From Duffyella gerundensis (GTDB taxonomy: Bacteria > Pseudomonadota > Gammaproteobacteria > Enterobacterales > Enterobacteriaceae), in NCBI RefSeq assembly GCF_001517405.1, contig NZ_LN907827.1:3692915-3756914 (forward strand): a stretch of 64,000 nucleotides of DNA. Reading direction: 5' to 3'. Of the stretch, positions 44,779-53,464 are shown piece by piece. A program made the translations under genes and the position numbers. The stretch's first letter is position 1. Each line of letters begins with the position of its first letter. The notes under the pieces were generated by a model that worked only from the letters and a program-made list of their open reading frames with translations, ran no database searches and was not told the DNA's origin.

Positions 44779-45881
44779 CAACGTTTCTCGCTCATTTCAT
44801 CTTCAGGTTGAACCGCTATTTTACCCTGTTCTACGCGGAACATCTTGCCCTTTTCGTCAGTCATATCGATGACGTGTTCAGCGCCAATGGCACTGACAAA
44901 AACTTGGGCTTGAGTGGCTTTCAGACGGTCCGCTAACAGGCGGCGACGGCTGTCGTCCAGTTCCGAGGCAAAATCATCGATCAGATAGAGACAGCGCCTG
45001 CCATTCTGGCGGGTGAGAAACTCACCCTGAGCCAGACGAAGGGCGCACATCAGGAGTTTTAGCTGGCCGCGTGACAGCAGATCTTCCACCGGCGTGCCGT
45101 CGGCACGGATGCGAAAGTCCGCTTTATGCGGGCCGCTGGCGGTATAGGTCAGCGCACGATCGCGCTCAAAGTTACGCTCCAGCAGTTCGGCGTAATCGCT
45201 CTCTTTGTCCCAGCCGCGCTGGAACGAAAAGGTCAGCTGGAATTCGGGTAAAAACTGGGCGCAGGTCGCGGTGATATCGGCGGCGATAGCGTCGCTGTAT
45301 TCCGCGCGCCAGCGGCTGATTTCCATCGCCAGCGGCACCAGTTCCTGATCCCACGCGCGAATCTGCTGATAGCGACTCACCTGACGCAGCGCGGCGTTGC
45401 GCTGTTTCATCAGGCGGCGCAGATTGCTCCAGGCAAGAAAGAAGCCCGGCGCATTGTGAAAACAGCCCCAGTCGATATAGGCGCGGCGATATTTTGGCCC
45501 ACCATTCAGCAGGGTGAAACCTTCCGGCGTGATCAGCTGCATCGGCAGCATTTGCGCCAGCTCGGCGACTTTATGCCCGTCGCTGCCGTCGATACGCACC
45601 TTGCTGTCACCAGCACGGTTTTTCGACAGGCCCACCGACATTTCCCGCTCGTTGCCTTCAATACGGCCATGCAACACGAACGCATCCTGCTCGTGGCGAA
45701 TCACCCGGCCCGCCTGCAGGCTGCGAAACGCGCGGCCATGGCCCAGCGTATAGATCGCTTCGAGCACGCTGGTTTTGCCGCTGCCATTTGCGCCAATCAG
45801 GAAGTTAAATCCCGGCGCCAGCGCCAGATCGGCATTTTCAATGTTGCGGAAGTCTTTAATAAGCAGGCGGGTTAAAGCCAT
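44778..45881 (-). CDS. recF: DNA replication and repair protein RecF
   Basis: RecF recognises gapped DNA and helps RecO/RecR load RecA; it is an SMC-like ATPase without a long coiled coil. The 367-residue product has Walker A FLIGANGSGKTSVLEAIY (about 28-45), the signature LSRGQLKLLMCALRLAQGE and Walker B CLYLIDDFASELDD. Its C-terminus is about ten residues longer than in E. coli (ending PEDEMSEKR). Unlike in E. coli, where recF follows dnaN directly, a 436-base gap with repeats lies upstream, so recF-gyrB may rely more on its own promoter. Confidence 0.97.
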   Translation of the reverse strand: MALTRLLIKDFRNIENADLALAPGFNFLIGANGSGKTSVLEAIYTLGHGRAFRSLQAGRVIRHEQDAFVLHGRIEGNEREMSVGLSKNRAGDSKVRIDGSDGHKVAELAQMLPMQLITPEGFTLLNGGPKYRRAYIDWGCFHNAPGFFLAWSNLRRLMKQRNAALRQVSRYQQIRAWDQELVPLAMEISRWRAEYSDAIAADITATCAQFLPEFQLTFSFQRGWDKESDYAELLERNFERDRALTYTASGPHKADFRIRADGTPVEDLLSRGQLKLLMCALRLAQGEFLTRQNGRRCLYLIDDFASELDDSRRRLLADRLKATQAQVFVSAIGAEHVIDMTDEKGKMFRVEQGKIAVQPEDEMSEKR

Positions 45882-46317
45882 GAATTAATCCAAAAAAAGC
45901 GGGACAGGAGAACTGCTTCGCCTGATAAGAATATGGGGTCGCAAGCCGCACTAAACAAGGATAAAACGCGACTTTTTCAATCGTTTCGCGCGGCGTTTAT
46001 CGCCAGAAAACCGGAGCAGCAACGGCACGACAAAAAACAGTATCTGTTCCAAAATTACTCGCCGTTAACCACCTAAATCCAGGACGTTAACGGCGCAGCC
46101 AGTTTGACGACGGCCAGTGCACAGCAAGCGGCACTAAATAAAACAACGCGCCTTTCCGACAAACTATTCGCCATTAACCACCTAAATCCAGGGCGTTAGC
46201 GGCGCAGTCAGTTTGGCGACGGCCAGCGCACAGCAAGCGGAGCGTACTGAAGTACGTGAGCATTGCGCGCACTGCCCGGCGTCAAACTGGCCAGTAAGTT
46301 AGCCCGCTGTGATCACC
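45882..46317. other. dnaN-recF intergenic region, no gene seen
   Basis: The 436 bases hold no convincing reading frame or RNA gene. The left half (45882-46058) is unremarkable A-rich sequence. The right half carries a duplicated 73-base element (46059-46240) and further inverted segments up to the dnaN stop. This gap is absent in E. coli. Confidence 0.7.
46059..46240. repeat. Two direct copies of a 73-base intergenic element
   Basis: Copy 1 (46059-46131) and copy 2 (46168-46240) share TCGCC(G/A)TTAACC, ACCTAAATCCAGG and GGCGCAG, and end CACAGCAAGCGG, with only a few mismatches. Copy 2 continues into a hairpin CGTACT-GA-AGTACG (about 46244-46257) and a segment GGCGTCAAACTGGCC (46279-46293), which is the imperfect inverse of the CAGTTTGGCGACGG inside the copy. 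The design resembles dispersed intergenic repeats of enterobacteria. Confidence 0.75.
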
Positions 46318-47418
46318 TCAAAGTCGCATTGGCATAACGACATATGCCGCCGACTGACTCGCTGCATCTTCAATCTGCACGCTGGACACTGAATCGGTGA
46401 GCAGCAGACGCACGTTTTCGCACTTCAGCGTATTCAGCACGTCGAGCACGTAGCTGACGTTGAAGCCAATCTCCAGCTCACTGCCGCCGTAAGTCACGTC
46501 GAGAATCTCTTCCGCTTCTTCCTGCTCCGGGTTGTTTGCCGTAATACGCAGCTGATTTTCGCTGATGTAGAGGCGAACGCCGCGGAACTTCTCATTCGAC
46601 AGAATCGCAGCGCGGGCAAAAGCCTGTTTCAGCAAATCGCAACCGGCATCCAGCGTTTTATCCGGATTTTTCGGCAATACGCGGCGATAATCAGGGAAGC
46701 GGCCATCAACCAGCTTGGACGTGAAGATAAAATCGCCGACGTGCGCACGAATGTTGCTGCTGCCAATCTGAACCTGCAGCGGCGTGTCGCCACCGTCAAG
46801 CAGGCGCAACAGCTCAATCACCCCTTTGCGCGGCACGATCACTGAGTGGTTCGGCAATGCCTGACCCACCGGCATTGAGCAGACCGCCAGACGATGGCCA
46901 TCAGTAGCTACCGTCCGCAACTCTTCACCTTCGGTTTCAAACAGCATACCGTTGAGATAATAACGAACATCCTGATGCGCCATTGAGAACTGGGTCGCTT
47001 CGATTAACCGTTTCATCGTCGCCTGCGGCAAGGTAAATTCCACCTCGCTCTGCCAGTCGTCAAGATTCGGGAAATCGCTGGCCGGCAGCGTGGAGAGCGA
47101 GAAGCGGCTGCGGCCAGAGCGCACCAGCATCCGTTCGCCTTCCAGCACGACGCTGATCTCCGCGCCTTCCGGCAGCCCGCGACAGATGTCGAGGAACTTA
47201 CGTGCGGGCACGGTGGTGGCGCCTGGCTCATGAGGCTGGCTTAACGCCACGCGCGCCACCATCTCCATTTCCAAATCGGTGCCGGTCAGCAACAGCGTGC
47301 CTTCATTAACCTGCAGCAGCAGGTTACCGAGAATAGGCAGCGTAGGACGACCGCCTAACGGGCCGCTAACTTGTTGCAATGGTTTGAGTAATTGCTCACG
47401 TTCTACAGTAAATTTCAT
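46318..47418 (-). CDS. dnaN: DNA polymerase III beta subunit (sliding clamp)
   Basis: DnaN is the dimeric ring that tethers polymerase III and many repair proteins to DNA. The 366-residue product has the E. coli length and starts MKFTVEREQLLKPLQQVSGP. Three clamp domains of about 120 residues follow. The client-binding cleft residues lie near the C-terminus, which ends QSAAYVVMPMRL as in other enterobacteria. It begins 4 bases after the dnaA stop, so the dnaA-dnaN operon is intact. Confidence 0.98.
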   Translation of the reverse strand: MKFTVEREQLLKPLQQVSGPLGGRPTLPILGNLLLQVNEGTLLLTGTDLEMEMVARVALSQPHEPGATTVPARKFLDICRGLPEGAEISVVLEGERMLVRSGRSRFSLSTLPASDFPNLDDWQSEVEFTLPQATMKRLIEATQFSMAHQDVRYYLNGMLFETEGEELRTVATDGHRLAVCSMPVGQALPNHSVIVPRKGVIELLRLLDGGDTPLQVQIGSSNIRAHVGDFIFTSKLVDGRFPDYRRVLPKNPDKTLDAGCDLLKQAFARAAILSNEKFRGVRLYISENQLRITANNPEQEEAEEILDVTYGGSELEIGFNVSYVLDVLNTLKCENVRLLLTDSVSSVQIEDAASQSAAYVVMPMRL

Positions 47419-47422
47419 AGCG

Positions 47423-48826
47423 TCAGGAAGATAGGGTTCTGATTAAATTGGAAAAATCTTCTTTGATATCGTGACTTTCTTCACGTAACTGCTCGATCTT
47501 CCGGCAGGCGTGCAGCACGGTCGTATGATCGCGGCCACCAAACGCATCGCCAATTTCTGGCAGGCTGTGGTTGGTTAACTCTTTGGCCATGGCCATGGCC
47601 ATTTGACGCGGCCGCGCTACCGAGCGCGAACGGCGCTTGGACAGCAAATCGGCCACTTTAATTTTGTAATATTCCGCCACCGTCTTTTGAATGTTATCGA
47701 TGGTGACCAGCTTTTCCTGCAGCGCCAGTAGATCGCGCAGCGCTTCGCGCACGAAATCGATGGTAATGGCGCGGCCGGTAAAGTTAGCGTTGGCGATCAC
47801 GCGGTTCAACGCCCCTTCCAGCTCACGGACGTTGGAACGCAGGCGCTTGGCAATAAAGAACGCCACTTCGCCAGGCAGACGAATATCGTTCTCATCCGCC
47901 TTTTTCATCAGGATCGCCACGCGGGTTTCCAGCTCTGGCGGCTCAATCGCCACGGTCAGTCCCCAGCCAAAACGCGATTTCAGGCGATCTTCCACGCCGT
48001 TAATCTCTTTTGGATAGCGATCTGACGTTAGGATGATCTGCTGATTGCCTTCGAGCAGCGCATTAAAGGTGTGAAAAAACTCCTCCTGCGAGCGCTCTTT
48101 ATTAGCAAAGAACTGAATATCATCGATCAGCAACGCATCAACCGAACGGTAGTAGCGTTTGAATTCTTCAATCGCGTTGTTCTGCAGCGCCTTTACCATA
48201 TCCTGCACAAAACGCTCGGAGTGCATGTAAACCACTTTAGCATTTGGCTTACGCGCCATGATGCCGTTGCCTACCGCATGCAGCAGGTGGGTTTTACCGA
48301 GACCGGTGCCGCCATAAAGGAAAAGCGGGTTATAAGCGCCGCCGGGATTATCTGCCACCTGACGTGCCGCCGCGCGCGCCAGTTGGTTAGATTTACCCTC
48401 AACGAAGTTATCAAAGTTGTGTCGCGTATTAACGTTAGAGCGGTAAGAAGGCTCCGCAGGTGCCGGCACGTTGTCCCAGCTTGGACGCGCAATGGGCGAC
48501 GGACGATTCGGTGCCAGCGTCGGTGCCGAGATGGTCGCGTTGGCGCTGGCCAGCGTTGGCTGAGTGAGCGTCTGCGTTACCGGCTTGCTGCCTACTTCAA
48601 AACGCAATAAAGGTGTATCCGAGCCGCAAAAGTCATTCAGCAGCCCGTTGATATTATTTAGGTATTTATCCCGAACCCAGTCGAGTACAAACCGATTTGG
48701 TGCGTACAGGGCCAGCGTATTGCCGTTGAGCTCAGCCTGCAGAGGTCTTATCCACATACTGAATTCGGTGGCAGGTAGCTCATCCTGCAAACGGGCAAGA
48801 CACTGTTGCCAAAGCGTAAGTGACAC
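47423..48826 (-). CDS. dnaA: Chromosomal replication initiator DnaA
   Basis: DnaA binds 9-base boxes at oriC and opens the DNA when loaded with ATP. The 467-residue product has the N-terminal DnaB-interacting domain I (LTLWQQCLARLQDELPATEF), a variable linker rich in Ala/Pro/Thr (about 85-130), and the AAA+ domain (Walker A YGGTGLGKTHLLHA, Walker B LLIDDIQFF). The C-terminal DNA-binding domain IV carries GGRDHTTVLHACRKI. The frame is open 4 codons upstream, but the GTG at 48826 has GGAG 6 bases before it and is the known enterobacterial start. Its promoter region carries a DnaA box and Dam sites. Confidence 0.98.
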   Translation of the reverse strand: MSLTLWQQCLARLQDELPATEFSMWIRPLQAELNGNTLALYAPNRFVLDWVRDKYLNNINGLLNDFCGSDTPLLRFEVGSKPVTQTLTQPTLASANATISAPTLAPNRPSPIARPSWDNVPAPAEPSYRSNVNTRHNFDNFVEGKSNQLARAAARQVADNPGGAYNPLFLYGGTGLGKTHLLHAVGNGIMARKPNAKVVYMHSERFVQDMVKALQNNAIEEFKRYYRSVDALLIDDIQFFANKERSQEEFFHTFNALLEGNQQIILTSDRYPKEINGVEDRLKSRFGWGLTVAIEPPELETRVAILMKKADENDIRLPGEVAFFIAKRLRSNVRELEGALNRVIANANFTGRAITIDFVREALRDLLALQEKLVTIDNIQKTVAEYYKIKVADLLSKRRSRSVARPRQMAMAMAKELTNHSLPEIGDAFGGRDHTTVLHACRKIEQLREESHDIKEDFSNLIRTLSS

Positions 48827-49029
48827 GGCGGACTCCACTCGAACAAAATCGATAAGAAAAAAGGCGCTGAAACGAATTCATCATTGTTGACGCAGAGGCG
48901 AAGACACGCATGCGACCGCTATCTGCGGTGGTTCCTTTGACAATCGCTTTCAGGATCGTCAGCGGAAGCGGCGGATCATAACGCAAAGTGCCGCAGAGAT
49001 CTTCACTTTCTACACAGATTTGATCCATT

Positions 49030-49038
49030 TTATCCACA
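49030..49038 (+). promoter_or_regulatory. DnaA box
   Basis: TTATCCACA, the consensus strong DnaA box, lies 204 bases upstream of the dnaA start. A weaker ATATCCACT is at 49121-49129. Autoregulation of dnaA by its product is the expected role. Confidence 0.85.
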
Positions 49039-49181
49039 GGCGTTCAACCGGGCTAAGTTTACGCCAGCTTGTACAAAACGCACCCAGGCGGGCACCGAAA
49101 ACCGTGATTTTTTTCCCAGGATATCCACTGCTCTGACCACAGGCATAAATGAAATGATCGCCAGAAGATCCGGTACGATCC

Positions 49182-49209
49182 TTGCGCTTTTATGCGCAGC
49201 CCGTATAAT
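49182..49209 (+). promoter_or_regulatory. Promoter of rpmH
   Basis: TTGCGC (49182-49187) and TATAAT (49204-49209) are 16 bases apart, a strong sigma-70 promoter reading towards rpmH, with a leader of nearly 190 bases. Confidence 0.75.
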
Positions 49210-49403
49210 TCTCCCCCCAGCGTAATCGCTACTCGCCCGATTGGGCCGATTCGGGACCGAGCGGTGCCGTTTTATGCGAAGTAAATTGACTCCGGACTGT
49301 ACAATTATTACAATCCCGCCTCTTTATTATTGAGGCGTCGGTCGGTTTTCTGACCTGAAACGCGTCACCAAGTGAAATTTTTCAAGTTTAGGTAGAAATC
49401 GCC

Positions 49404-49544
49404 ATGAAACGCACTTTTCAACCGTCCGTACTGAAGCGTAACCGTTCACACGGTTTCCGTGCTCGTATGGCAACCAAAAATGGTCGTCAGGTTCTGGCAC
49501 GTCGTCGTGCTAAAGGCCGCTCTCGTCTGACCGTTTCTAAGTAA
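49404..49544 (+). CDS. rpmH: Ribosomal protein bL34
   Basis: Translation from 49404 gives 46 residues starting MKRTFQPSVLKRNRSHGFR and ending RSRLTVSK, the complete bL34 protein of the large subunit. It is very basic, as expected for an rRNA-binding protein. GTAGAAATC precedes the ATG. It is first in the conserved rpmH-rnpA-yidD-yidC-mnmE series, 14 bases before rnpA. Confidence 0.98.
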   Translation: MKRTFQPSVLKRNRSHGFRARMATKNGRQVLARRRAKGRSRLTVSK

Positions 49545-49558
49545 TAAAGCTAACCCTC

Positions 49559-49918
49559 GTGGTTAAGCTCGCATTTCCCAGGGAGTTACGTTTGTTAACT
49601 CCCACTCATTTCACTTTCGTCTTCCAGCAGCCACAACGGGCTGGCACGCCGCAAATTACTATACTCGGCCGCCTTAATTCGCTGGGGCATCCCCGCATCG
49701 GTCTCACAGTCGCCAAAAAGCATGTCAAACGCGCGCATGAGCGTAACCGGATCAAGCGATTGACCCGCGAAAGCTTTCGCCTGCGTCAACACGAGCTTCC
49801 GGCAATGGACTTTGTGATCGTGGCGAAGAAGGGAATTGCCGACCTCGATAATAGTGCGCTAGTGGAAGCGTTGGAGAAACTATGGCGTCGTCACTGTCGC
49901 CTGGCTCGCGGCTCCTGA
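49559..49918 (+). CDS. rnpA: Ribonuclease P protein component
   Basis: RnpA is the protein cofactor of RNase P, which trims the 5' leader of pre-tRNA. The 119-residue product starts from GTG, as in E. coli (MVKLAFPRELRLLTPTHFTF). It contains the RNR motif in KRAHERNRIKRLTRESFR (about 57-75), which binds the catalytic RNA. Its last 37 bases overlap the start of yidD in another frame, a conserved arrangement. Confidence 0.98.
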   Translation: MVKLAFPRELRLLTPTHFTFVFQQPQRAGTPQITILGRLNSLGHPRIGLTVAKKHVKRAHERNRIKRLTRESFRLRQHELPAMDFVIVAKKGIADLDNSALVEALEKLWRRHCRLARGS

Positions 49919-50139
49919 TCGCACTGATTCGCGTCTATCAACGCGTTATCAGTCCGCTGCTTGGACCCCACTGTCGGTTCAATCCCACCTGTTCACAGTA
50001 TGGGATTGAGGCATTACGCAGGTTTGGGGTTATAAAAGGCAGTTGGTTGACAATGAAACGCGTATTAAAATGCCACCCCTTAAACCCGGGTGGCGACGAT
50101 CCTGTGCCGCCAAAAACCTTTGATACCAGAGAACATTAA
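49882..50139 (+). CDS. yidD: Membrane protein insertion efficiency factor YidD
   Basis: YidD is a small peripheral inner-membrane protein that improves insertion of membrane proteins with YidC and Sec. The 85-residue product starts MASSLSPGSRLLIALIRVYQ (amphipathic helix). It has the conserved cysteine-containing core CRFNPTCSQYGIEALRRFG and HPLNPGGDDPVP. The start lies inside rnpA and the stop 2 bases before yidC, so translation of the three is linked. Confidence 0.97.
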   Translation: MASSLSPGSRLLIALIRVYQRVISPLLGPHCRFNPTCSQYGIEALRRFGVIKGSWLTMKRVLKCHPLNPGGDDPVPPKTFDTREH

Positions 50140-50141
50140 CG

Positions 50142-51785
50142 ATGGATTCGCAACGCAATCTTTTTCTCATCGCTTTTCTGTTCGTGTCTTTCATGATCTG
50201 GCAAGCCTGGCAGACGGACCACGCTCCGCAGCCGCAGCAAACCCAGACCACGCAAAACACAACAGTAGCCGGTGATGCCGCAAGCCAGGGTGTTCCTGCC
50301 AGCGGCCAGGGCAAAACGATCACCGTTAAGACCGATGTCCTGTCCCTGCACATTAATACTCGCGGTGGCGATGTTGAGCAGGCTCAGTTGCTGACCTATC
50401 CGGATAAGCTCGGTTCAACGCAGCCATTCCAGCTGCTGGAAACCAAGCCGGGCTTCATTTATCAGGCGCAAAGTGGCCTGACCGGTCGTAACGGTCCAGA
50501 CAATCCAAACAACGGTGCGCGTCCGCTGTACACCACCACGCAGGATAATTTCGAGCTGGCTGATGGCCAGAGCGAACTGCGTATTCCAATGGTGTTTACA
50601 GCAGAGAACGGCGCGGTGTTCACAAAAACCTTCGTAGTGAAACGTGGCGAATATGCCGTTAACGTTGACTACCAGGTGAATAACACCACGCAGCAGCCGC
50701 TGGAAGTCTCAATGTTCGGCCAGTTGAAGCAGACCATGACGCTGCCAAAACATCGCGACACGGGCAGCAACAACTTTGCGCTGCACACGTTCCGCGGTGC
50801 GGCTTTCTCAACCAGCGAAGAGAAGTACGAGAAATATAAGTTCGACACCATCGCTGATAACGAGAACCTGAGCACCACCACCAGCAACGGCTGGGTCGCT
50901 ATGCTGCAGCAATATTTTGCTACCGCATGGGTCCCGCGCACCGCTGGCATGAACTCGCTCTATACCACCAATCTCGGCAATGATATTGCTGCGGTAGGTT
51001 ATAAGTCTGCGCCGGTCACCATCGCCGCGGGCAGTCAGCAATCGCTGGCCGCCACGCTGTGGGTTGGCCCGGAAATTCAGGATCGTATGGCTGCCGTTGC
51101 GCCGCATCTCGATCTGACGGTGGATTACGGTTGGTTGTGGTTTATCTCGCAGCCGCTGTTCAAACTGCTGAAGTTCCTGCACAGCTTTATCGGTAACTGG
51201 GGCTTCTCGATTATCGTTATCACCTTTATCGTTCGTGGCATCATGTACCCGCTGACCAAAGCGCAGTACACCTCCATGGCGAAAATGCGCATGCTGCAGC
51301 CGAAGATTCAGGCGATGCGTGAGCGCATGGGTGATGATAAGCAGCGTATGAGCCAGGAAATGATGGCGATGTACAAGGCGGAGAAGGTTAACCCGCTGGG
51401 TGGCTGTCTGCCGCTGGTTATTCAGATGCCAATCTTCCTTGCCCTTTACTACATGCTGATGGGCTCGGTCGAGCTGCGCCATGCGCCGTTCGCCCTGTGG
51501 ATCCATGACCTTTCTGCGCAGGACCCGTACTACATCCTGCCGATCCTGATGGGCGTGACGATGTTCTTCATTCAGAAGATGTCGCCAACCACCGTCACCG
51601 ATCCTATGCAGCAGAAGATCATGACCTTTATGCCGGTGATCTTTACCGTGTTCTTCCTGTGGTTCCCGTCAGGTCTGGTGCTGTACTACATCGTCAGTAA
51701 CCTGGTGACCATCATCCAGCAGCAGCTGATCTATCGCGGCCTGGAAAAACGTGGCTTACACAGCCGCGACAAGAAGAAAGCATAA
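50142..51785 (+). CDS. yidC: Membrane protein insertase YidC
   Basis: YidC inserts and folds inner-membrane proteins, alone or with SecYEG. The 547-residue product starts with a membrane helix (MDSQRNLFLIAFLFVSFMIW). A large periplasmic beta-domain follows (about 55-340), then five helices with the conserved core FIVRGIMYPLTKAQYTSMAK and the hydrophilic groove arginine in the same segment. The coiled cytoplasmic loop (QPKIQAMRERMGDDKQRM) and a basic C-terminus (RDKKKA) are present. Its neighbours and length (E. coli 548) are as expected. Confidence 0.98.
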   Translation: MDSQRNLFLIAFLFVSFMIWQAWQTDHAPQPQQTQTTQNTTVAGDAASQGVPASGQGKTITVKTDVLSLHINTRGGDVEQAQLLTYPDKLGSTQPFQLLETKPGFIYQAQSGLTGRNGPDNPNNGARPLYTTTQDNFELADGQSELRIPMVFTAENGAVFTKTFVVKRGEYAVNVDYQVNNTTQQPLEVSMFGQLKQTMTLPKHRDTGSNNFALHTFRGAAFSTSEEKYEKYKFDTIADNENLSTTTSNGWVAMLQQYFATAWVPRTAGMNSLYTTNLGNDIAAVGYKSAPVTIAAGSQQSLAATLWVGPEIQDRMAAVAPHLDLTVDYGWLWFISQPLFKLLKFLHSFIGNWGFSIIVITFIVRGIMYPLTKAQYTSMAKMRMLQPKIQAMRERMGDDKQRMSQEMMAMYKAEKVNPLGGCLPLVIQMPIFLALYYMLMGSVELRHAPFALWIHDLSAQDPYYILPILMGVTMFFIQKMSPTTVTDPMQQKIMTFMPVIFTVFFLWFPSGLVLYYIVSNLVTIIQQQLIYRGLEKRGLHSRDKKKA

Positions 51786-51848
51786 CGCCGTTATTCACTG
51801 AGCCGCTGCGATGGCGATAACGCCGCAGCGGCGCAAAACGGACAGGCA

Positions 51849-51875
51849 GGGCGGGATAATATCTCGCCCTTTTTT
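51849..51875 (+). terminator. Terminator after yidC
   Basis: GGGCGGGAT and ATCTCGCCC form a 9-bp stem with one G-U pair around AAT, followed by six T. It separates yidC from mnmE, which must then have its own promoter or be reached by readthrough. Confidence 0.75.
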
Positions 51876-51920
51876 CATTTTGCGGGTGCCGCTATGCGCG
51901 CCCCTATCAGGAGAGTTGCC

Positions 51921-53285
51921 ATGAGCCACAGCGATACCATTGTTGCCCAGGCCACACCGCCAGGGCGCGGCGGCGTGGGCATCCTGCGCGTATCGGGTAC
52001 GAAAGCAGCCGAGGTCGCTCAGCAGCTGCTCGGCAAGCTACCGAAGCCGCGTTACGCTGATTATCTGCCCTTCCGTGATGCCGACGGCACGCCGCTCGAT
52101 CAGGGCATTGCCCTCTGGTTTCCCGGTCCCCACTCTTTCACCGGTGAAGATGTGCTGGAGCTGCAGGGCCACGGCGGCCCGGTTATTCTCGATCTGCTGC
52201 TGAAACGCATCGTCGCGCTGCCCGGCATCCGCATTGCGCAACCGGGTGAGTTTTCTGAACGCGCCTTTTTGAATGACAAACTCGATCTGGCGCAGGCAGA
52301 AGCGATTGCCGATCTGATTGATGCCAGTTCAGAGCAGGCTGCGCGCTCAGCGCTTAACTCGTTACAGGGCGCTTTTTCGGCGCGCGTGAATCATCTGGTC
52401 GAAGCCCTGACCCACCTGCGCATTTTCGTTGAGGCCGCTATCGACTTTCCGGACGAAGAGATCGACTTTCTCTCCGACGGCAAAATTGAGGCGCAGCTAC
52501 AGCAGGTCATCGTCGATCTGGATAACGTCCGCAGCGAAGCGCGTCAGGGCAGCCTGCTGCGTGAAGGCATGAAGGTAGTAATTGCCGGTCGTCCGAATGC
52601 CGGTAAATCGAGCCTGCTTAATGCGCTGGCCGGTCGCGAAGCGGCAATCGTCACCGACATTGCCGGTACCACGCGCGATGTACTGCGTGAGCATATTCAT
52701 ATCGATGGCATGCCGCTGCATATCATCGATACCGCGGGATTACGCGACGCCAGCGATGAAGTAGAGCGCATTGGTATTGAGCGTGCCTGGCAGGAGATTG
52801 AACAGGCTGACCGCGTGTTGTTTATGGTTGACGGAACGACCACCGACGCCACCGAAGCGGCGCAAATCTGGCCTGACTTTATTGCGCGTCTGCCCGACAC
52901 GCTGCCGATTACCGTGGTACGCAATAAAGCGGATATGACCGGCGAAACGCTGGGCCTGACGGAGGCCAATGGCAGCGCGCTGATTCGGCTCTCTGCTCGC
53001 ACCGGCGAAGGCATCGATCTGCTGCGCGATCACCTGAAACAGAGCATGGGTTTTGCTGGCAACATGGAGGGCGGCTTCCTGGCGCGCCGACGCCATTTAC
53101 AAGCGCTGGAGCTGGCGGCTACCCATCTGCAACAGGGCAAAGCGCAGCTGCTCGGCGCGTGGGCCGGAGAACTGCTGGCTGAAGAGCTACGCCTGGCGCA
53201 GCAGTGTCTGAGCGAGATCACCGGCGAATTCAGTTCTGACGATCTGCTGGGACGGATTTTCTCCAGCTTTTGCATCGGCAAATAA
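51921..53285 (+). CDS. mnmE: tRNA modification GTPase MnmE
   Basis: MnmE works with MnmG to add a carboxymethylaminomethyl group to the wobble uridine of several tRNAs. The 454-residue product (E. coli length) has the N-terminal formyl-THF-binding domain (IVAQATPPGRGGVGILRVSG) and helical regions. The inserted G domain (about 215-375) has VIAGRPNAGKSSLLNAL, DIAGTTRD, DTAGLRD and NKAD. The C-terminus is the essential FCIGK. The frame is open 9 codons upstream, but the start at 51921 has CAGGAGAG before it and matches the family start. Confidence 0.98.
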   Translation: MSHSDTIVAQATPPGRGGVGILRVSGTKAAEVAQQLLGKLPKPRYADYLPFRDADGTPLDQGIALWFPGPHSFTGEDVLELQGHGGPVILDLLLKRIVALPGIRIAQPGEFSERAFLNDKLDLAQAEAIADLIDASSEQAARSALNSLQGAFSARVNHLVEALTHLRIFVEAAIDFPDEEIDFLSDGKIEAQLQQVIVDLDNVRSEARQGSLLREGMKVVIAGRPNAGKSSLLNALAGREAAIVTDIAGTTRDVLREHIHIDGMPLHIIDTAGLRDASDEVERIGIERAWQEIEQADRVLFMVDGTTTDATEAAQIWPDFIARLPDTLPITVVRNKADMTGETLGLTEANGSALIRLSARTGEGIDLLRDHLKQSMGFAGNMEGGFLARRRHLQALELAATHLQQGKAQLLGAWAGELLAEELRLAQQCLSEITGEFSSDDLLGRIFSSFCIGK

Positions 53286-53304
53286 ACCCTCTTGCCTCAT
53301 TGCC

Positions 53305-53330
53305 AAAGGCAGCCGGTGGCTGCCTTTTTT
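53305..53330 (+). terminator. Terminator of mnmE
   Basis: AAAGGCAGCC and GGCTGCCTTT pair fully around a 3-base loop, followed by more T, 20 bases past the mnmE stop. Confidence 0.88.
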
Positions 53331-53464
53331 ATTGCGGTAAATCAGCCAGCCGCCGCTGTCCTTAATCTGAAACTGGCCCAGTTTCGCCCTAATCTAATAG
53401 AAAATAGTCAGAAAATTCTTACAATGGATCTGATGATTATTCGACCATTATCACGGAGTGAAAG

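Larger units (their letters stand above)
48827..49403. promoter_or_regulatory. dnaA-rpmH divergent control region
   Basis: This 577-base gap holds no protein gene. It contains one perfect DnaA box, seven GATC sites between 48954 and 49180, and an rpmH promoter. In E. coli the same region is bound by DnaA and SeqA, which limits dnaA transcription after each initiation. The 194 bases nearest rpmH (49210-49403) form its leader. Confidence 0.85.

Noticed and set aside
48827..49403. Chromosomal replication origin
   Set aside because: Only one strong and one weak DnaA box and no AT-rich 13-mers are present. In Enterobacterales oriC lies near mnmG and mioC, which are not in the window.
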